DNA of 64,000 nt from Ruminococcus gauvreauii (GTDB taxonomy: Bacteria; Bacillota; Clostridia; Lachnospirales; Lachnospiraceae). The translations under genes and the position numbers were made by a program. Positions 1 to 9,062 of the stretch are shown here, piece by piece (position 1 is the stretch's first letter; each line of letters starts with the position of its first letter). The DNA is taken from contig NZ_CP102290.1 in assembly GCF_025151995.1 (NCBI RefSeq), positions 2,914,001 to 2,978,000 on the forward strand. Direction: 5' to 3'. Below the pieces are notes generated by a model. That model made no database searches and had not been told where the DNA came from. It saw nothing but the letters and a program-made list of their open reading frames with translations.

Positions 1-2
1 AG

Positions 3-2204
3 AAGACGATTCCCATCTGGGACGACGAGCTGATCGTGGGAAATGCGGGAAGCAAGCAGCGCGGGGGACTGGTGTGTCCCGACGACTGCTGGTCGTTTAT
101 CGACCGGGAGATCGACACCTTAAATGAACGCCAGTATGATCCGTTCCATCTGAAAGACGAAGACCGCAGGCTGTTTCTGGATGTTGTAAAACCCTACTGG
201 CAGGGCCGCTCCATCAATGAAAAGTGGGAGAAGCAGATGCCGGATGTGGTGCGGACACTGCGCAACTGCGGCGTACTCTACATTGACCGCAAGTGTGTGC
301 GGGGCTGGGGAGAACTGACCGCAGACTATTCCCTGATCATCCGTGAGGGTGTGGAAGGCATTGAGAAGCGGATTCAGGACGTGCGTGATACGCTTGATCT
401 CTCCGTGAAGGGTGATTTTGAGAAGATGACTTACTTAAAAGCCCTTTCCCTGGTCGCGGACGGGCTGCGTCAGCTGGGGAAACGCCATGCCGAAAAGGCA
501 AGGGAGATGGCTGAGACAGAGACGGATGCAAAGAGAAAGCAGGAGCTTCTGGATATCGCAGAAGTCTGTGACAGAGTACCGGAGAAGCCGGCGCGTACAT
601 TCCGAGAAGCGCTGCAGTCCATGTATTTCCTGCACATCTGTATTTTTATGGAGCATAACGCACCGAGTTACAATCCGGGCTGCTTTGACCAGTATATGTG
701 GCCGTATTATAAGGCGGACCTGGAAGCCGGACGGATCACCGAAGATGAGGCGCAGGAGCTGCTGGACTGTCTCTGGGTGAAGTTTTCAGAGCAGTGTCTG
801 CTGCAGGATGCGACGACTGCCCGCTATTCCGCAGGATATCCCATGTTCCAGAACCTATGCGTCGGCGGTGTGGATGAGAATGGAATGGATGCGGTCAACG
901 ACCTGTCGTATCTGGTACTGCAGGCGACCATGGATGTGCAGATGTATCAGCCGTCCCTGTCCGTCAAATACAACCTGGCACAGAATCCTGACCGGTTCCT
1001 GAAAAAGGTGGTTGAACTGATGCAGATGGGAACGGGATTCCCGGCGTTCCACAACGATACCGTGGGGACCATGATGATGATGAACAAAGGGGTTCCTTTA
1101 AAAGAAGCGTATAACTGGAATCCGTGCGGCTGCGTGGAGACGAGTCTCGCCGGCAAACAGCGGTGTTATACTTCCTATGCGGATTATAATCTGGGTTCTA
1201 TCGTGGAATTTGCGTTAAATGACGGGAAGAGCCGCAAATACGGCTGCTATGCCGGAGCCCGTACCGGGGACCCCAGAGCTTTTGAGACCTTTGACAAGTT
1301 CCTGGATGCAGTGAAAGAGCAGATTCGTTTTGTCCTGAAGGCAGTCGTGGAAGGAAATCTTGTGTGCACACAGATCGTTCGTGAGATGGAATGCCCGGTG
1401 GCTTCCCTTACCTTTAAAGAGTGTATCGAGACTGCCAACGACTATGCGACCGGCGGAGCGAAGTACAGCATGGGCGACGGTCTGGATGCCATCGGCGTCG
1501 CGGATCTGATCAACAGTATTTTAGCGGTGAAGGAACTGGTATACGACACGAAGCGCCTCGATATGGATACGCTGTGCAAGGCGCTTGCGGCGAACTTCGA
1601 GGGATATGAGGACGTGCAGGCGATGTGTATGCGCGCAACGAAATACGGAAATGACGATGAAGCGGCGAATAAGATGGCAAGAGACATGTTTAACTATATT
1701 GCGGATTACATCGAGAGCTTTGAACATCCTTACGGCCATTACAACGGCGGCATCCTTCCGGTTTCCGGCAATACCCCGTTTGGTATGGAAGTGGGTGCCC
1801 TGCCTTCCGGAAGAAGGGCGTATGTGCCATTGGGAGACGGCATCAGCCCCAACCAGGGGACCGATACCAACGGCATGAGTGCGGTACTGAAAAGCTGCTC
1901 GAATATTCCTCATGTGCGTTTTAACCAGGGAACGCTGCTGAACCAGAAGCTGGATCCGGCATTTGCCCGCGGAGAAAAATCTGTACAGTCGCTGATGGGA
2001 TATCTGAAGAGTCTCTGTGCAATGGGCATCTTCCATGTTCAGTTCAATGTGGTAGACCCGAAGGTGCTGCTGGACGCACAGGAACATCCGGAGGATCACA
2101 GTGACCTGCTCATCCGTGTGGCGGGATACACCGCTTATTTCACGGAGTTGGGACCGGAAACACAGGGTGATATCATTTCCAGAACCACGCAGACACATAT
2201 CTGA
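3..2204 (+). CDS. Glycyl radical enzyme (PFL2/dehydratase-like), 5' end cut by window edge
   Basis: The frame is open from the window's left edge, so the true start lies outside. The protein has the PFL-like barrel and a C-terminal glycyl radical domain. The active-site motif reads CGCVET (cysteine plus a glutamate two residues on, as in GRE dehydratases and lyases), and the radical glycine lies in LLIRVAGYTAYF near the end. Family knowledge: an activase places a radical on the glycine, which passes to the cysteine to start C-O, C-N or C-C cleavage. The activase gene follows 10 bases after the stop. It is clearly related to the two other GREs of the window but lacks their cysteine-rich C-terminal tail. 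Choline lyase, glycerol, propanediol or hydroxyproline dehydratase and arylacetate decarboxylase are all possible relatives; the substrate is not assignable. Confidence 0.93.
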   Translation, partial: KTIPIWDDELIVGNAGSKQRGGLVCPDDCWSFIDREIDTLNERQYDPFHLKDEDRRLFLDVVKPYWQGRSINEKWEKQMPDVVRTLRNCGVLYIDRKCVRGWGELTADYSLIIREGVEGIEKRIQDVRDTLDLSVKGDFEKMTYLKALSLVADGLRQLGKRHAEKAREMAETETDAKRKQELLDIAEVCDRVPEKPARTFREALQSMYFLHICIFMEHNAPSYNPGCFDQYMWPYYKADLEAGRITEDEAQELLDCLWVKFSEQCLLQDATTARYSAGYPMFQNLCVGGVDENGMDAVNDLSYLVLQATMDVQMYQPSLSVKYNLAQNPDRFLKKVVELMQMGTGFPAFHNDTVGTMMMMNKGVPLKEAYNWNPCGCVETSLAGKQRCYTSYADYNLGSIVEFALNDGKSRKYGCYAGARTGDPRAFETFDKFLDAVKEQIRFVLKAVVEGNLVCTQIVREMECPVASLTFKECIETANDYATGGAKYSMGDGLDAIGVADLINSILAVKELVYDTKRLDMDTLCKALAANFEGYEDVQAMCMRATKYGNDDEAANKMARDMFNYIADYIESFEHPYGHYNGGILPVSGNTPFGMEVGALPSGRRAYVPLGDGISPNQGTDTNGMSAVLKSCSNIPHVRFNQGTLLNQKLDPAFARGEKSVQSLMGYLKSLCAMGIFHVQFNVVDPKVLLDAQEHPEDHSDLLIRVAGYTAYFTELGPETQGDIISRTTQTHI

Positions 2205-2214
2205 GAGGCGAAAG

Positions 2215-3132
2215 ATGAACCAGGGAACGGTATTAAGAATCGAAAAAATATCGCCCAATGACGGCAGCGGTCTGCGGACAGTCGTATTCCTGAAAGGCTG
2301 TCCCCTGCGCTGTCAGTGGTGCTCGACACCGGAATCACAGAGTGTGAAACCCGAGCTGTACTACAAGCAGGCGAAATGTATCCATTGCGGCCGCTGTATC
2401 ACAAACTGTCCGCAGCACGCCTTATCCGTATCTGAGGACCGGCGCGCCGTGGTCAGGGACAGGGGCAGGTGCATCCAGTGTTTCCGCTGCGCCGGGGTCT
2501 GCCTGACGGAGGCCACGGGTGTGTATGGAAAGAGCATGACGGTACAGGAAGTCATGGAGGAGATCCGGAAGGAAACTCTGTTTTACTTCTTTTCGGGAGG
2601 CGGCGTGACACTGAGCGGGGGAGATGTGCTAATGCAGGCGGAGTTTGCGGCTGAAATCCTTCGAAATTGCAGAGAAGAGTGTATCGATACCACGGCGGAG
2701 CTCGACATGTTCGGATCTTATGACAATGTACGCACGGTATTCGAGTATCTGGACAGCGTCCATGTGGATGTCAAGGTGATGGACAGTGAAATACATAAGA
2801 ATTGGACAGGGGTGGGAAATGAAACCATCCTTGAGAATATCCGGCGGGCTTCGGAAGAATTTCCCGATAAGCCGATGTGTGTCCGTGTCCCTCTGATTCC
2901 GGAAATCAGTGATACCGAAGAGAATATTCGATGCACGGTGGAATTCTGCAGGAAACTTCCTTCCTGCCGGGAGCTGGAGTTTCTCCCGTATCACCGGCTG
3001 GGAAGCTCCACCTATGAGTACCTGGGCCGCCCTTACGGTTTACAGGAACTGGAACCCATGTCCTCGGAGGCGGCGGAAAAAAAGCTCCGCATGATCGACC
3101 GGACATCACTTCCCTTTGCGGTGAAGGTATAA
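2215..3132 (+). CDS. Glycyl radical enzyme activase with ferredoxin-like insert
   Basis: A 305-residue radical SAM protein. The motif GCPLRCQWC near residue 30 gives the CxxxCxxC cluster ligands. It is followed by two CxxCxxCxxxC-type motifs (CIHCGRCITNC and CIQCFRCAGVC) that bind extra [4Fe-4S] clusters, as in most non-PFL GRE activases. SGGGVTLSGGD is the conserved glycine-rich SAM motif. It should cleave S-adenosylmethionine and abstract hydrogen from the radical glycine of the upstream GRE. The ATG at 2215 is chosen because it follows the GRE stop directly, has GAGGCGAAAG before it and begins the conserved GTVLRIE N-terminus. A 19-bp hairpin follows. Confidence 0.93.
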   Translation: MNQGTVLRIEKISPNDGSGLRTVVFLKGCPLRCQWCSTPESQSVKPELYYKQAKCIHCGRCITNCPQHALSVSEDRRAVVRDRGRCIQCFRCAGVCLTEATGVYGKSMTVQEVMEEIRKETLFYFFSGGGVTLSGGDVLMQAEFAAEILRNCREECIDTTAELDMFGSYDNVRTVFEYLDSVHVDVKVMDSEIHKNWTGVGNETILENIRRASEEFPDKPMCVRVPLIPEISDTEENIRCTVEFCRKLPSCRELEFLPYHRLGSSTYEYLGRPYGLQELEPMSSEAAEKKLRMIDRTSLPFAVKV

Positions 3133-3139
3133 AATGAAA

Positions 3140-3199
3140 GTAACAGTTCAGGACGGCGGGAAAACAGGTGCAAAAAGATGCGCCGTCCTGAACTGTTAC
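3140..3199. terminator. Perfect 19-bp inverted repeat after the GRE activase
   Basis: Arms at 3140-3158 and 3181-3199 are perfect reverse complements (the left arm starts GTAACAGTTCAGG) around a 22-base loop. There is no strong T-run, so it may be a terminator, an RNA processing site or a copy of a dispersed palindromic repeat. A related but imperfect palindrome with GTGACAGTTCAG/CTGAACAGTTAC arms lies before def at 33485. Confidence 0.65.
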
Positions 3200-3235
3200 A
3201 AATAAAATCAATGATTGGAGGCTGGAGAAGGTAAT

Positions 3236-4663
3236 ATGAGATTAAAATATGATTTTGCAGACCTGGAGGAACTGGATCTGATTCACGAATATTCCATGAA
3301 AATGCTGGCGGAGAACGGGGTTGTGTTTGCCTGTGAGGAGCTGGTGGAACTGTTTCAAAGCCACGGTTTCCGGACCGACGGGCAGATCGTCTACATGACG
3401 GAAGCAGATGTTCAGAAGGCGCTGAAGACTTGCCCGTCTGCATTTGAATGGCACGGAAGAAGTTCCAGCCTGACGGTGGGAGGCGGCCGGACGATCTGCG
3501 CGCCCTCCTATGGCCCGATCTATCTGCTGGAAGACGGCTATTACCATAAGATTGACCGAAAACGATACACAGACTTTGCCAAACTGAATGCATCCAGTAA
3601 GGTGCTCGACGTCTCCAATCCCAATATGCTGGATTTCTCTTTCGTTCCGGAAGCGTATGCATCCGACTGGGCGATGGCAACAGTCCTGATGATGGATGCA
3701 AAGCCTGCCATCGGTATGGTGGATGGCAGGCAGAGTGCGAGAAATGCCATCTCGATGACACAGGAGTTCTATGGGATTCACGACAAACCGGTGCTGAACA
3801 GCCTGATCAGTGTGGCTTCACCGAGCCATTTTTCCACAGCGATGTGTGAAGCTCTGATCGAATACGCCGAAGCCGGACAGGCTGTCTTTATCACGCCTTC
3901 CAGTATGAGCGGCATGACAGTGCCGGGATCCATTGCTTCCCTTCTGCTGTCCAACAATGTGGAGACGCTGTCCGGCGTAGTTGCTGCTCAGATGATCCGT
4001 CCGGGCACCCCTGTCATGTATGGCATTCAGAGCCACGGATGTGATCTGCGTTACGGTACGCCTTCCATAGGAAGTGCAGAGCAGGTATTGATCTTCTCGG
4101 CGGCAAAAGCCATGGGAAGTTACTATAACCTTCCGGTTCGCACCGGCGGTTCCTCCTGTGACGCCAAGCAGGTAGACATGCAGGCGGGGATCGAATCCTA
4201 TGCCACCATGTATGCGACTATTCAAAGCGGTGCAGACCTGATGGTACATTCCTGCGGAAGCCTGGAGTCAGACAGTTCGGTCAGCTTCGATAAATTTATT
4301 TACGACGAAGAGGTCCTGAGGATGGCGCAGCGTGTCAACCGTGGGTTTGAGGTCAGTGAGGAGACGCTTCTCTACGACTGTTTCTTGGAAGCGGGGCCGG
4401 GCGGTCAGTTCCTGACGCTGTCTGATGATAATATGGAAGACAGTCTGTGCTGTTACCGGGAAGACTATCTGATGACCAGCATTGCCAACCACGTATCCCA
4501 CGGTACCTGGGAAGAGAGCGGCAGGAAGATGATCACGGACGTAACGAAGGAAATGTGGACCAGGCGTCTGGAAGAGTATCAGCGGCCGGAGATCACAGCG
4601 GAACAGAAGGAGGTACTCATGAGATATGTGCCGGAGGAACTTCTGTTTGATGAAGAAGCATAA
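3236..4663 (+). CDS. MttB-family corrinoid methyltransferase, non-pyrrolysine type
   Basis: A 475-residue protein of the trimethylamine:corrinoid methyltransferase family (COG5598). The family core is seen in MYGIQSHGCDLRYGTPS, the LPVRTGGSSCDAKQVD segment and the HSCGSLESDSSVS region. The frame has no internal TAG, so it lacks the pyrrolysine of true MttB. Such homologues (MtgB, MtcB, MtpB) demethylate glycine betaine, carnitine or proline betaine onto a corrinoid protein. No corrinoid-protein gene is next to it, so the partner must be encoded elsewhere. ATG 3236 has GGAGAAGG upstream; a TTG at 3215 has none. The permease gene overlaps its 3' end, suggesting co-transcription with the permease and bicupin. 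The substrate is unknown. Confidence 0.85.
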   Translation: MRLKYDFADLEELDLIHEYSMKMLAENGVVFACEELVELFQSHGFRTDGQIVYMTEADVQKALKTCPSAFEWHGRSSSLTVGGGRTICAPSYGPIYLLEDGYYHKIDRKRYTDFAKLNASSKVLDVSNPNMLDFSFVPEAYASDWAMATVLMMDAKPAIGMVDGRQSARNAISMTQEFYGIHDKPVLNSLISVASPSHFSTAMCEALIEYAEAGQAVFITPSSMSGMTVPGSIASLLLSNNVETLSGVVAAQMIRPGTPVMYGIQSHGCDLRYGTPSIGSAEQVLIFSAAKAMGSYYNLPVRTGGSSCDAKQVDMQAGIESYATMYATIQSGADLMVHSCGSLESDSSVSFDKFIYDEEVLRMAQRVNRGFEVSEETLLYDCFLEAGPGGQFLTLSDDNMEDSLCCYREDYLMTSIANHVSHGTWEESGRKMITDVTKEMWTRRLEEYQRPEITAEQKEVLMRYVPEELLFDEEA

Positions 4664-5558
4664 AAACAGTCTGGCTTTTTATATCGTCGGAATTCTCATG
4701 GGAAGTACTCAGGGGGTAGTGGCAAGCTTTATTGACCTGAACAGTTACGAGATCGTCCTGCTTCGCTCTGTCATCGGAGGTGTTTTCGTGGCAGTTCTGT
4801 TTTTCGGAACAGGGCACAGGATCAGCGAATACAGAAATAAACGCGACGTGTTCTTTATCACGCTGTCAGGAACCTCCATGGCGGTGAACTGGCTTCTCCT
4901 GTATGAGGCATTTACCCTGATCGGTGTCAGTGTGGCGACCATCATCAATTTCTGTGCGCCGATCATCGTAGTGGTGCTGTCGCCTCTGATCTTTCGGGAG
5001 CGGCTGACGCTTCGGAAACTTCTGGCACTGGCGCTTGCGGTGACGGGGGTATTTCTGATCAGCGGGCAGGCGGTGAGCCATGGGCTGAGCGTGAGAGGGC
5101 TGCTTCTGGCGCTTTGTGCGATGGTGATGAATGCGGCGATGGTGATCTTCAACAAACTTTCCCGGGAGACGAAGGGAATAGACAATGCGGCGCTTCAGCT
5201 GGTTGTGGCGCCCATTGCCGTACTGTTATTTTTTGCTGTCCGCGGGGGATTCCATTTTCAGATTCAGATGGGAGACTGGATTCCAATCCTGTGGGTGGGG
5301 ATCGTCAGCACGGCACTCAGTAATCTGCTCTTTTTTTCCACCATCGGGAGACTTCCCGCCCAGACCGTATCGCTCTGCGGCTATCTGGAGCCTGCTTCGG
5401 CAGCTGTTTTAGCGGCAGTCATACTGAAAGAAACGATGACGCCGGTGCAGATTCTCGGAGCGGCATTGATCGTGGGCGGCGCTGTCTGGGGAGAAGGGCT
5501 GTACAGAAAATTTATGCCGTGTGAAAGAACAGGAAACGGCGAATCGCTTTTTAAATGA
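4650..5558 (+). CDS. EamA/DMT-family permease
   Basis: A 302-residue membrane protein with about ten hydrophobic segments and the two-fold EamA repeat (drug/metabolite transporter superfamily). Segments such as MGSTQGVVASFI and GVSVATIINFCAPIIVVV are typical. ATG 4650 lies inside the end of the methyltransferase gene in another frame, with GGAGG at 4635-4639, so translation is probably coupled. Its place between an MttB homologue and a bicupin suggests uptake or export of the substrate or product of this operon; that is inference. DMT members carry amino acids, nucleosides, quaternary compounds or metabolites, and the sequence alone does not decide. Confidence 0.88.
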   Translation: MKKHKNSLAFYIVGILMGSTQGVVASFIDLNSYEIVLLRSVIGGVFVAVLFFGTGHRISEYRNKRDVFFITLSGTSMAVNWLLLYEAFTLIGVSVATIINFCAPIIVVVLSPLIFRERLTLRKLLALALAVTGVFLISGQAVSHGLSVRGLLLALCAMVMNAAMVIFNKLSRETKGIDNAALQLVVAPIAVLLFFAVRGGFHFQIQMGDWIPILWVGIVSTALSNLLFFSTIGRLPAQTVSLCGYLEPASAAVLAAVILKETMTPVQILGAALIVGGAVWGEGLYRKFMPCERTGNGESLFK

Positions 5559-5579
5559 CAGAAAGGATGGTAAAGCCAT

Positions 5580-6482
5580 ATGGGTAAATTGGGCGGCCTT
5601 GATAAAAAGGCATTTGTAACACATGTGGATGATGTGGAGTGGAAGGAGGTTGGTGACGGTCTCAGGATCAAAGAACTCCTCTGTGAAAGAACGGCGGGGA
5701 AGACAGAGTTCTATTTCGGCGTGGCAGAACTGGAGGCCGGGCGTGATATTCCGCTTCACCGGCACAACCTCGCACACTGCAATTATATTCTGGAGGGCGA
5801 AGTCTGGGCGCGTCTGGGCCGCCAGCGCTTTCAGCTGGAGGCAGAGGCTTCCAATTATTTTTCGATCGGGGTACCGCATGCATATGAAGCATCCGGCAAC
5901 AGAGGCGTCCGTTTTCTTTACTGCTTTGCAACAGACAATGAGATCGGCGAAAATATCCAGTCTGAACCGGTCGCAGAAGAGGTGGCGCGGGCTTACTATC
6001 AGCCGAACTGCCCCACGGATCTGATGAATCCAAGCGGGGCCGGCGGTTCCAGGTGGGCGGCAGCCGGCGATGCAGATCCGTACATCATGGTGGAAGCCGC
6101 GCAGGGGTCCCGCAGCCAGTTCTTCACGTCTACGTTTGACGAGGGAAAAGGGTGTAAAGAGTTTTGGTGGGGACGATGCATTACCAAACCGAACTGCCGT
6201 TATACGCCGCATTTCCATGAGCAGCCTGAAATATTCTACATACTTTCCGGCCATGGGACGATGTATGGAGGAAGTGAAATCTTCCAGGTGACTCCGGGCT
6301 CACTTTTTTATGCACCGAAGAATTGTATGCACGGCATGGTGAATGACGGAAATGATACGCTGCTGGCGCTGTATGCCTGCAATCTGGAAGTGGCGGGTTC
6401 TTCCTACAACAGAGAAGAGATCGCGGATGTTCCGATTGTCGCTCCGGCTGACCGCACCAATCTGATGCTGAGCAAAGTCTGA
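5580..6482 (+). CDS. Two-domain cupin (bicupin) protein
   Basis: A 300-residue protein with two cupin barrels. The first has HRHNLAHCNYILEGE and GVPHAYEASGN, the second HFHEQPEIFYILSGHG and APKNCMHGMVN, which carry the usual His/Glu metal ligands. This points to a metal-dependent enzyme (isomerase, lyase or dioxygenase) or a ligand sensor in the cytoplasm. It follows the permease by 21 bases with an AAAGGATGG-type ribosome site and appears to be the last gene before a hairpin. Its substrate is unknown; co-expression with an MttB-like methyltransferase makes a small methylated or hydroxylated acid plausible, as inference. Confidence 0.82.
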   Translation: MGKLGGLDKKAFVTHVDDVEWKEVGDGLRIKELLCERTAGKTEFYFGVAELEAGRDIPLHRHNLAHCNYILEGEVWARLGRQRFQLEAEASNYFSIGVPHAYEASGNRGVRFLYCFATDNEIGENIQSEPVAEEVARAYYQPNCPTDLMNPSGAGGSRWAAAGDADPYIMVEAAQGSRSQFFTSTFDEGKGCKEFWWGRCITKPNCRYTPHFHEQPEIFYILSGHGTMYGGSEIFQVTPGSLFYAPKNCMHGMVNDGNDTLLALYACNLEVAGSSYNREEIADVPIVAPADRTNLMLSKV

Positions 6483-6498
6483 CCGGATGGAACATTCT

Positions 6499-6534
6499 GA
6501 AAGCAGCTGTGGGTATTCTCCCGCAGCTGCTTTC
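6499..6534 (+). terminator. Hairpin after the bicupin gene
   Basis: A 15-bp stem, GAAAGCAGCTGTGGG with CCCGCAGCTGCTTTC and one G-T wobble, with a 6-base loop. Only a short T-tract follows. It probably ends the methyltransferase-permease-bicupin transcript. Confidence 0.7.
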
Positions 6535-6545
6535 TGCACTCTATA

Positions 6546-6573
6546 TTGACATATTACCTTGAAATGTTATAAT
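6546..6573 (+). promoter_or_regulatory. Vegetative promoter of the first XRE-cupin gene
   Basis: TTGACA at 6546-6551 and TATAAT at 6568-6573, separated by 16 bases. The regulator's ATG follows about 40 bases downstream. Confidence 0.8.
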
Positions 6574-6613
6574 AGATTATGGAAAAATGAGAAGATAAGG
6601 AAAGGTAGTGTGA

Positions 6614-7195
6614 ATGAACCCAGATCCAATCAGCCGCGGTATCCGTTTGAAATCTTACCGGAAATCAAAAAAAATGACGTTAAAAGAACTATCGGAAGAA
6701 ACAGGACTCTCTGTTGGCTTTCTGAGTAAGATCGAGAACGGCTTTGGAAATCCTTCCATTAATAATGTCCAGAAAATATGTTATGCGCTGGGAATCACCG
6801 TCAATGATCTGATGATCACCAAAACGGAGGATGAATATCTCAACAATATCAACAAGGACTCCTCCTACGTCGTTCGCCAGTCTGACCGTTGTCTGCTCTA
6901 TGATTTTTCCGGCCTTGTTCGATTTGAAAGCCTTTTTGAGGGAGATCCTCATTTCTCGCTGAATGTATTAACGCTGGAGGGGGACACCAGCAACTGCTTT
7001 CGTTCCGCTCACAGTCATGACGAAATCGGCATTGTTGCAAAAGGTACGCTTCAGACCATTCTGAACGACAGCGAAGAAATTATCCTTCAGGAGGGTGACA
7101 TGATCCTGATTCGCGCGCAGACCACACATTCGCTGTCCAGTGCTACGGATGATACCTGTATCAGCTACTGGCTGGAGTTTAAGAATAAAGAATAA
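6614..7195 (+). CDS. XRE-family regulator with C-terminal cupin
   Basis: A 193-residue protein. Residues about 10-65 form a helix-turn-helix of the XRE/Cro type (LKELSEETGLSVGFLSKIEN). Residues about 110-190 form a small cupin (SAHSHDEIGIVAKG) likely to bind a small ligand. Such proteins sense metabolites and control adjacent catabolic genes. It has its own consensus promoter. It is closely related to the convergent regulator at 7256, sharing the HTH, the RCLLYDFSG segment and the ESxFEG motif, and both end at one shared terminator. The likely targets are the upstream methyltransferase operon and/or itself. Confidence 0.9.
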   Translation: MNPDPISRGIRLKSYRKSKKMTLKELSEETGLSVGFLSKIENGFGNPSINNVQKICYALGITVNDLMITKTEDEYLNNINKDSSYVVRQSDRCLLYDFSGLVRFESLFEGDPHFSLNVLTLEGDTSNCFRSAHSHDEIGIVAKGTLQTILNDSEEIILQEGDMILIRAQTTHSLSSATDDTCISYWLEFKNKE

Positions 7196-7200
7196 TGTTT

Positions 7201-7248
7201 AAAGGACGTCTGACCGCCGGCAATGAACCGGCTTCAGACGTCCTTTTT
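7201..7248. terminator. Bidirectional terminator between convergent XRE-cupin genes
   Basis: Outer stem AAAGGACGTCTGA (7201-7213) pairs with TCAGACGTCCTTT (7234-7246); an inner GCCGG/CCGGC stem extends it. T-runs lie on both strands, so it can end both converging transcripts. Confidence 0.88.
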
Positions 7249-7255
7249 GATCTTT

Positions 7256-7840
7256 TCAGTTATTGTGATTGACGATTTCCACCCAGTAGCTGACACAGTC
7301 CTTTTCGGAAACGCAGGCCACCGTATGATGCTGATTGGCGCGGAGCATGAGTGCATCCCCCGGATTCAGAAGATATTCCGTTTCATCCTCGAAAGTCACG
7401 GACATGGAGCCGCTTGCCACGATTCCCAGCTCATCATAACTGTACATGGCGCTGTACTGTTCCTGTGCGCCTCCCGTCAGTGTCATGGCATTCACTTTGA
7501 AATTGGGATTCCCTTCAAAGATGGATTCCAGGCGCACGCTTCCGGAAAAATCATAGAGCAGGCACCTCTCTGTGCTTTTGAGGACGTAGGAACTGTTTTT
7601 GTAAACATTGATTAGCAGCTCCTCGCTGCTTTTCGGCGTCAGCAGATCGTTCGGTGTCACTTCCAGCACATAACAGATTTTCTGGATGTTATCTACGGAA
7701 GGGTTGCCCGTACCGTTTTCAATCTTGCTCAGGAAGCCGATGGACAGACCTGTACGGGCAGCCAGATCTTTTAGCTTTAACCCCCTGCTCTGACGCCAGA
7801 ATTTGAGGCGGGTGCCGAGATTTTTCTGCTTATCTTCCAT
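7256..7840 (-). CDS. XRE-family regulator with C-terminal cupin (second copy)
   Basis: A 194-residue paralogue of the 6614 regulator. It has an N-terminal XRE helix-turn-helix (LKDLAARTGLSIGFLSKIEN) and a C-terminal cupin (MYSYDELGIVASG), in which one of the usual histidines appears replaced by tyrosine. It starts 4 bases after the alcohol dehydrogenase stop with no clear ribosome site, so it is probably translated by coupling in that operon. The likely role is feedback control of the alcohol dehydrogenase promoter, where TTCCT/AGGAA palindromes are found (inference). Confidence 0.9.
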   Translation of the reverse strand: MEDKQKNLGTRLKFWRQSRGLKLKDLAARTGLSIGFLSKIENGTGNPSVDNIQKICYVLEVTPNDLLTPKSSEELLINVYKNSSYVLKSTERCLLYDFSGSVRLESIFEGNPNFKVNAMTLTGGAQEQYSAMYSYDELGIVASGSMSVTFEDETEYLLNPGDALMLRANQHHTVACVSEKDCVSYWVEIVNHNN

Positions 7841-7844
7841 CTAA

Positions 7845-9023
7845 TCACATTGCAGCGCGATAGATCTCTTCTGTGATTTCCGGAGTCAGCTTCACGAAAT
7901 TTCCGTGGTTTGGAGCGCCGTGGAACATACTTCTTGCAAGTTCCGGAACATCTTCCATTTTACCGCCGATCTCACTGATCGTGGTAGGCAGTTTCAGCAC
8001 ATCCTTAATGAACACCTGCAGACGCTCGATACCTTCCAGCGCTGTTGCTTCCGGATGTTCATAATCCATCTGACAGCCGAAGATACGGGTTGCGAACATC
8101 ACGAAACGCTCAGTTCCCTGTGTCTTCAGTGCGTATTTCATCCAGGATGGAGTCAGAATTGCAAGACCGGCTCCGTGTGAGCAGCCATAGTGGGTGGACA
8201 GCTCATTCTCCATATGATGGGTTCCCCAGTCCTGAGCACGGCCAACTCCGGTCACATTGTTGTGAGCAATCGTACCGCACCACATCAGGTTAGCGCGTGC
8301 ATCGTAATTGCCCGGGTCCAGCATTGCCCGTTTTGCTTCCTTCAGTACGGTCAGCATACAGGATTCGAGCAGCCGGTCGGTAAACTCAACCTCCGGTGTA
8401 TGGCTGAAGTAACGTTCCATACAGTGGGAGAAGATATCAAATGCACCGCTGGCGGTCTGATACGGCGGAAGCGTACAGGTCAGTTCCGGGTTCATGATGG
8501 CGAATTTCGGGCGAAGCACATCGCCGTCCGCACAGCGCTTGTACATACCGTTTTCGTTTGTGATGACAGCGTCCGTGGAAGCTTCGCTTCCGGTCGCTGC
8601 CAGCGTCAGGACGACACCGATCGGCAGAGATTCCTGAACCTGCCCCTGTGTTCCGTCATAGAAATCCCAGAAATCGCCGTCATAAAGAGTACCGAATGCG
8701 ATGGCTTTGGAAGAGTCGATTGCGCTGCCGCCGCCTATGCCGATTACGAAATCCACTTTTTCCTTACGTGCCAGCTCGATGCCCTCGTAAACTTTACCGC
8801 TTAAAGGGTTTGGTTTCGCGCCGCCCAGCTCAACATATGAGATTCCCTCTGCGTCCAGAGATTTTTTTACTCTGTCCAGCAGTCCGGAACGTACGACGGA
8901 ACCGCCGCCATAGTGCAGAAGCGCTTTTGTACCTCCGAACTTCTTTACACATGCTCCGGTCAGTGACTCAGCATCTTTTCCGAACTGGAACCAGGTCGGG
9001 CTGTAGAAAGTAAAATTGTCCAT
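7845..9023 (-). CDS. Iron-containing alcohol dehydrogenase (BdhA/YqhD-like)
   Basis: A 392-residue group III alcohol dehydrogenase. GIGGGSAIDSSKAIAF is the nucleotide-binding glycine-rich motif. SGAFDIFSHCME, DWGTHHMENELS and CSHGAGLAILTP supply the metal-binding Asp/His residues. It should interconvert an aldehyde and an alcohol with NAD(P)H. The ATG at 9023 has GGGAGG 8 bases upstream. It lies between a GRE and the regulator. A GRE dehydratase acting on a 1,2-diol yields an aldehyde, so reduction of a GRE product is a reasonable role, but this is inference. Confidence 0.93.
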   Translation of the reverse strand: MDNFTFYSPTWFQFGKDAESLTGACVKKFGGTKALLHYGGGSVVRSGLLDRVKKSLDAEGISYVELGGAKPNPLSGKVYEGIELARKEKVDFVIGIGGGSAIDSSKAIAFGTLYDGDFWDFYDGTQGQVQESLPIGVVLTLAATGSEASTDAVITNENGMYKRCADGDVLRPKFAIMNPELTCTLPPYQTASGAFDIFSHCMERYFSHTPEVEFTDRLLESCMLTVLKEAKRAMLDPGNYDARANLMWCGTIAHNNVTGVGRAQDWGTHHMENELSTHYGCSHGAGLAILTPSWMKYALKTQGTERFVMFATRIFGCQMDYEHPEATALEGIERLQVFIKDVLKLPTTISEIGGKMEDVPELARSMFHGAPNHGNFVKLTPEITEEIYRAAM

Positions 9024-9062
9024 TTGTGTTTCCTCCCATTCATATAGTTTTCTTGTTGAAGT

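Noticed and set aside
1..3132. Choline TMA-lyase (cutC/cutD) assignment
   Set aside because: No microcompartment genes are present and the active-site context is CGCVET; the substrate cannot be set from the motif alone.
3236..4663. Pyrrolysine-containing trimethylamine methyltransferase MttB
   Set aside because: There is no in-frame TAG; the frame is continuous, so it is a non-pyrrolysine homologue.
8190..8804. Open frame of 204 codons opposite the alcohol dehydrogenase
   Set aside because: Antisense shadow without domain or start signal.
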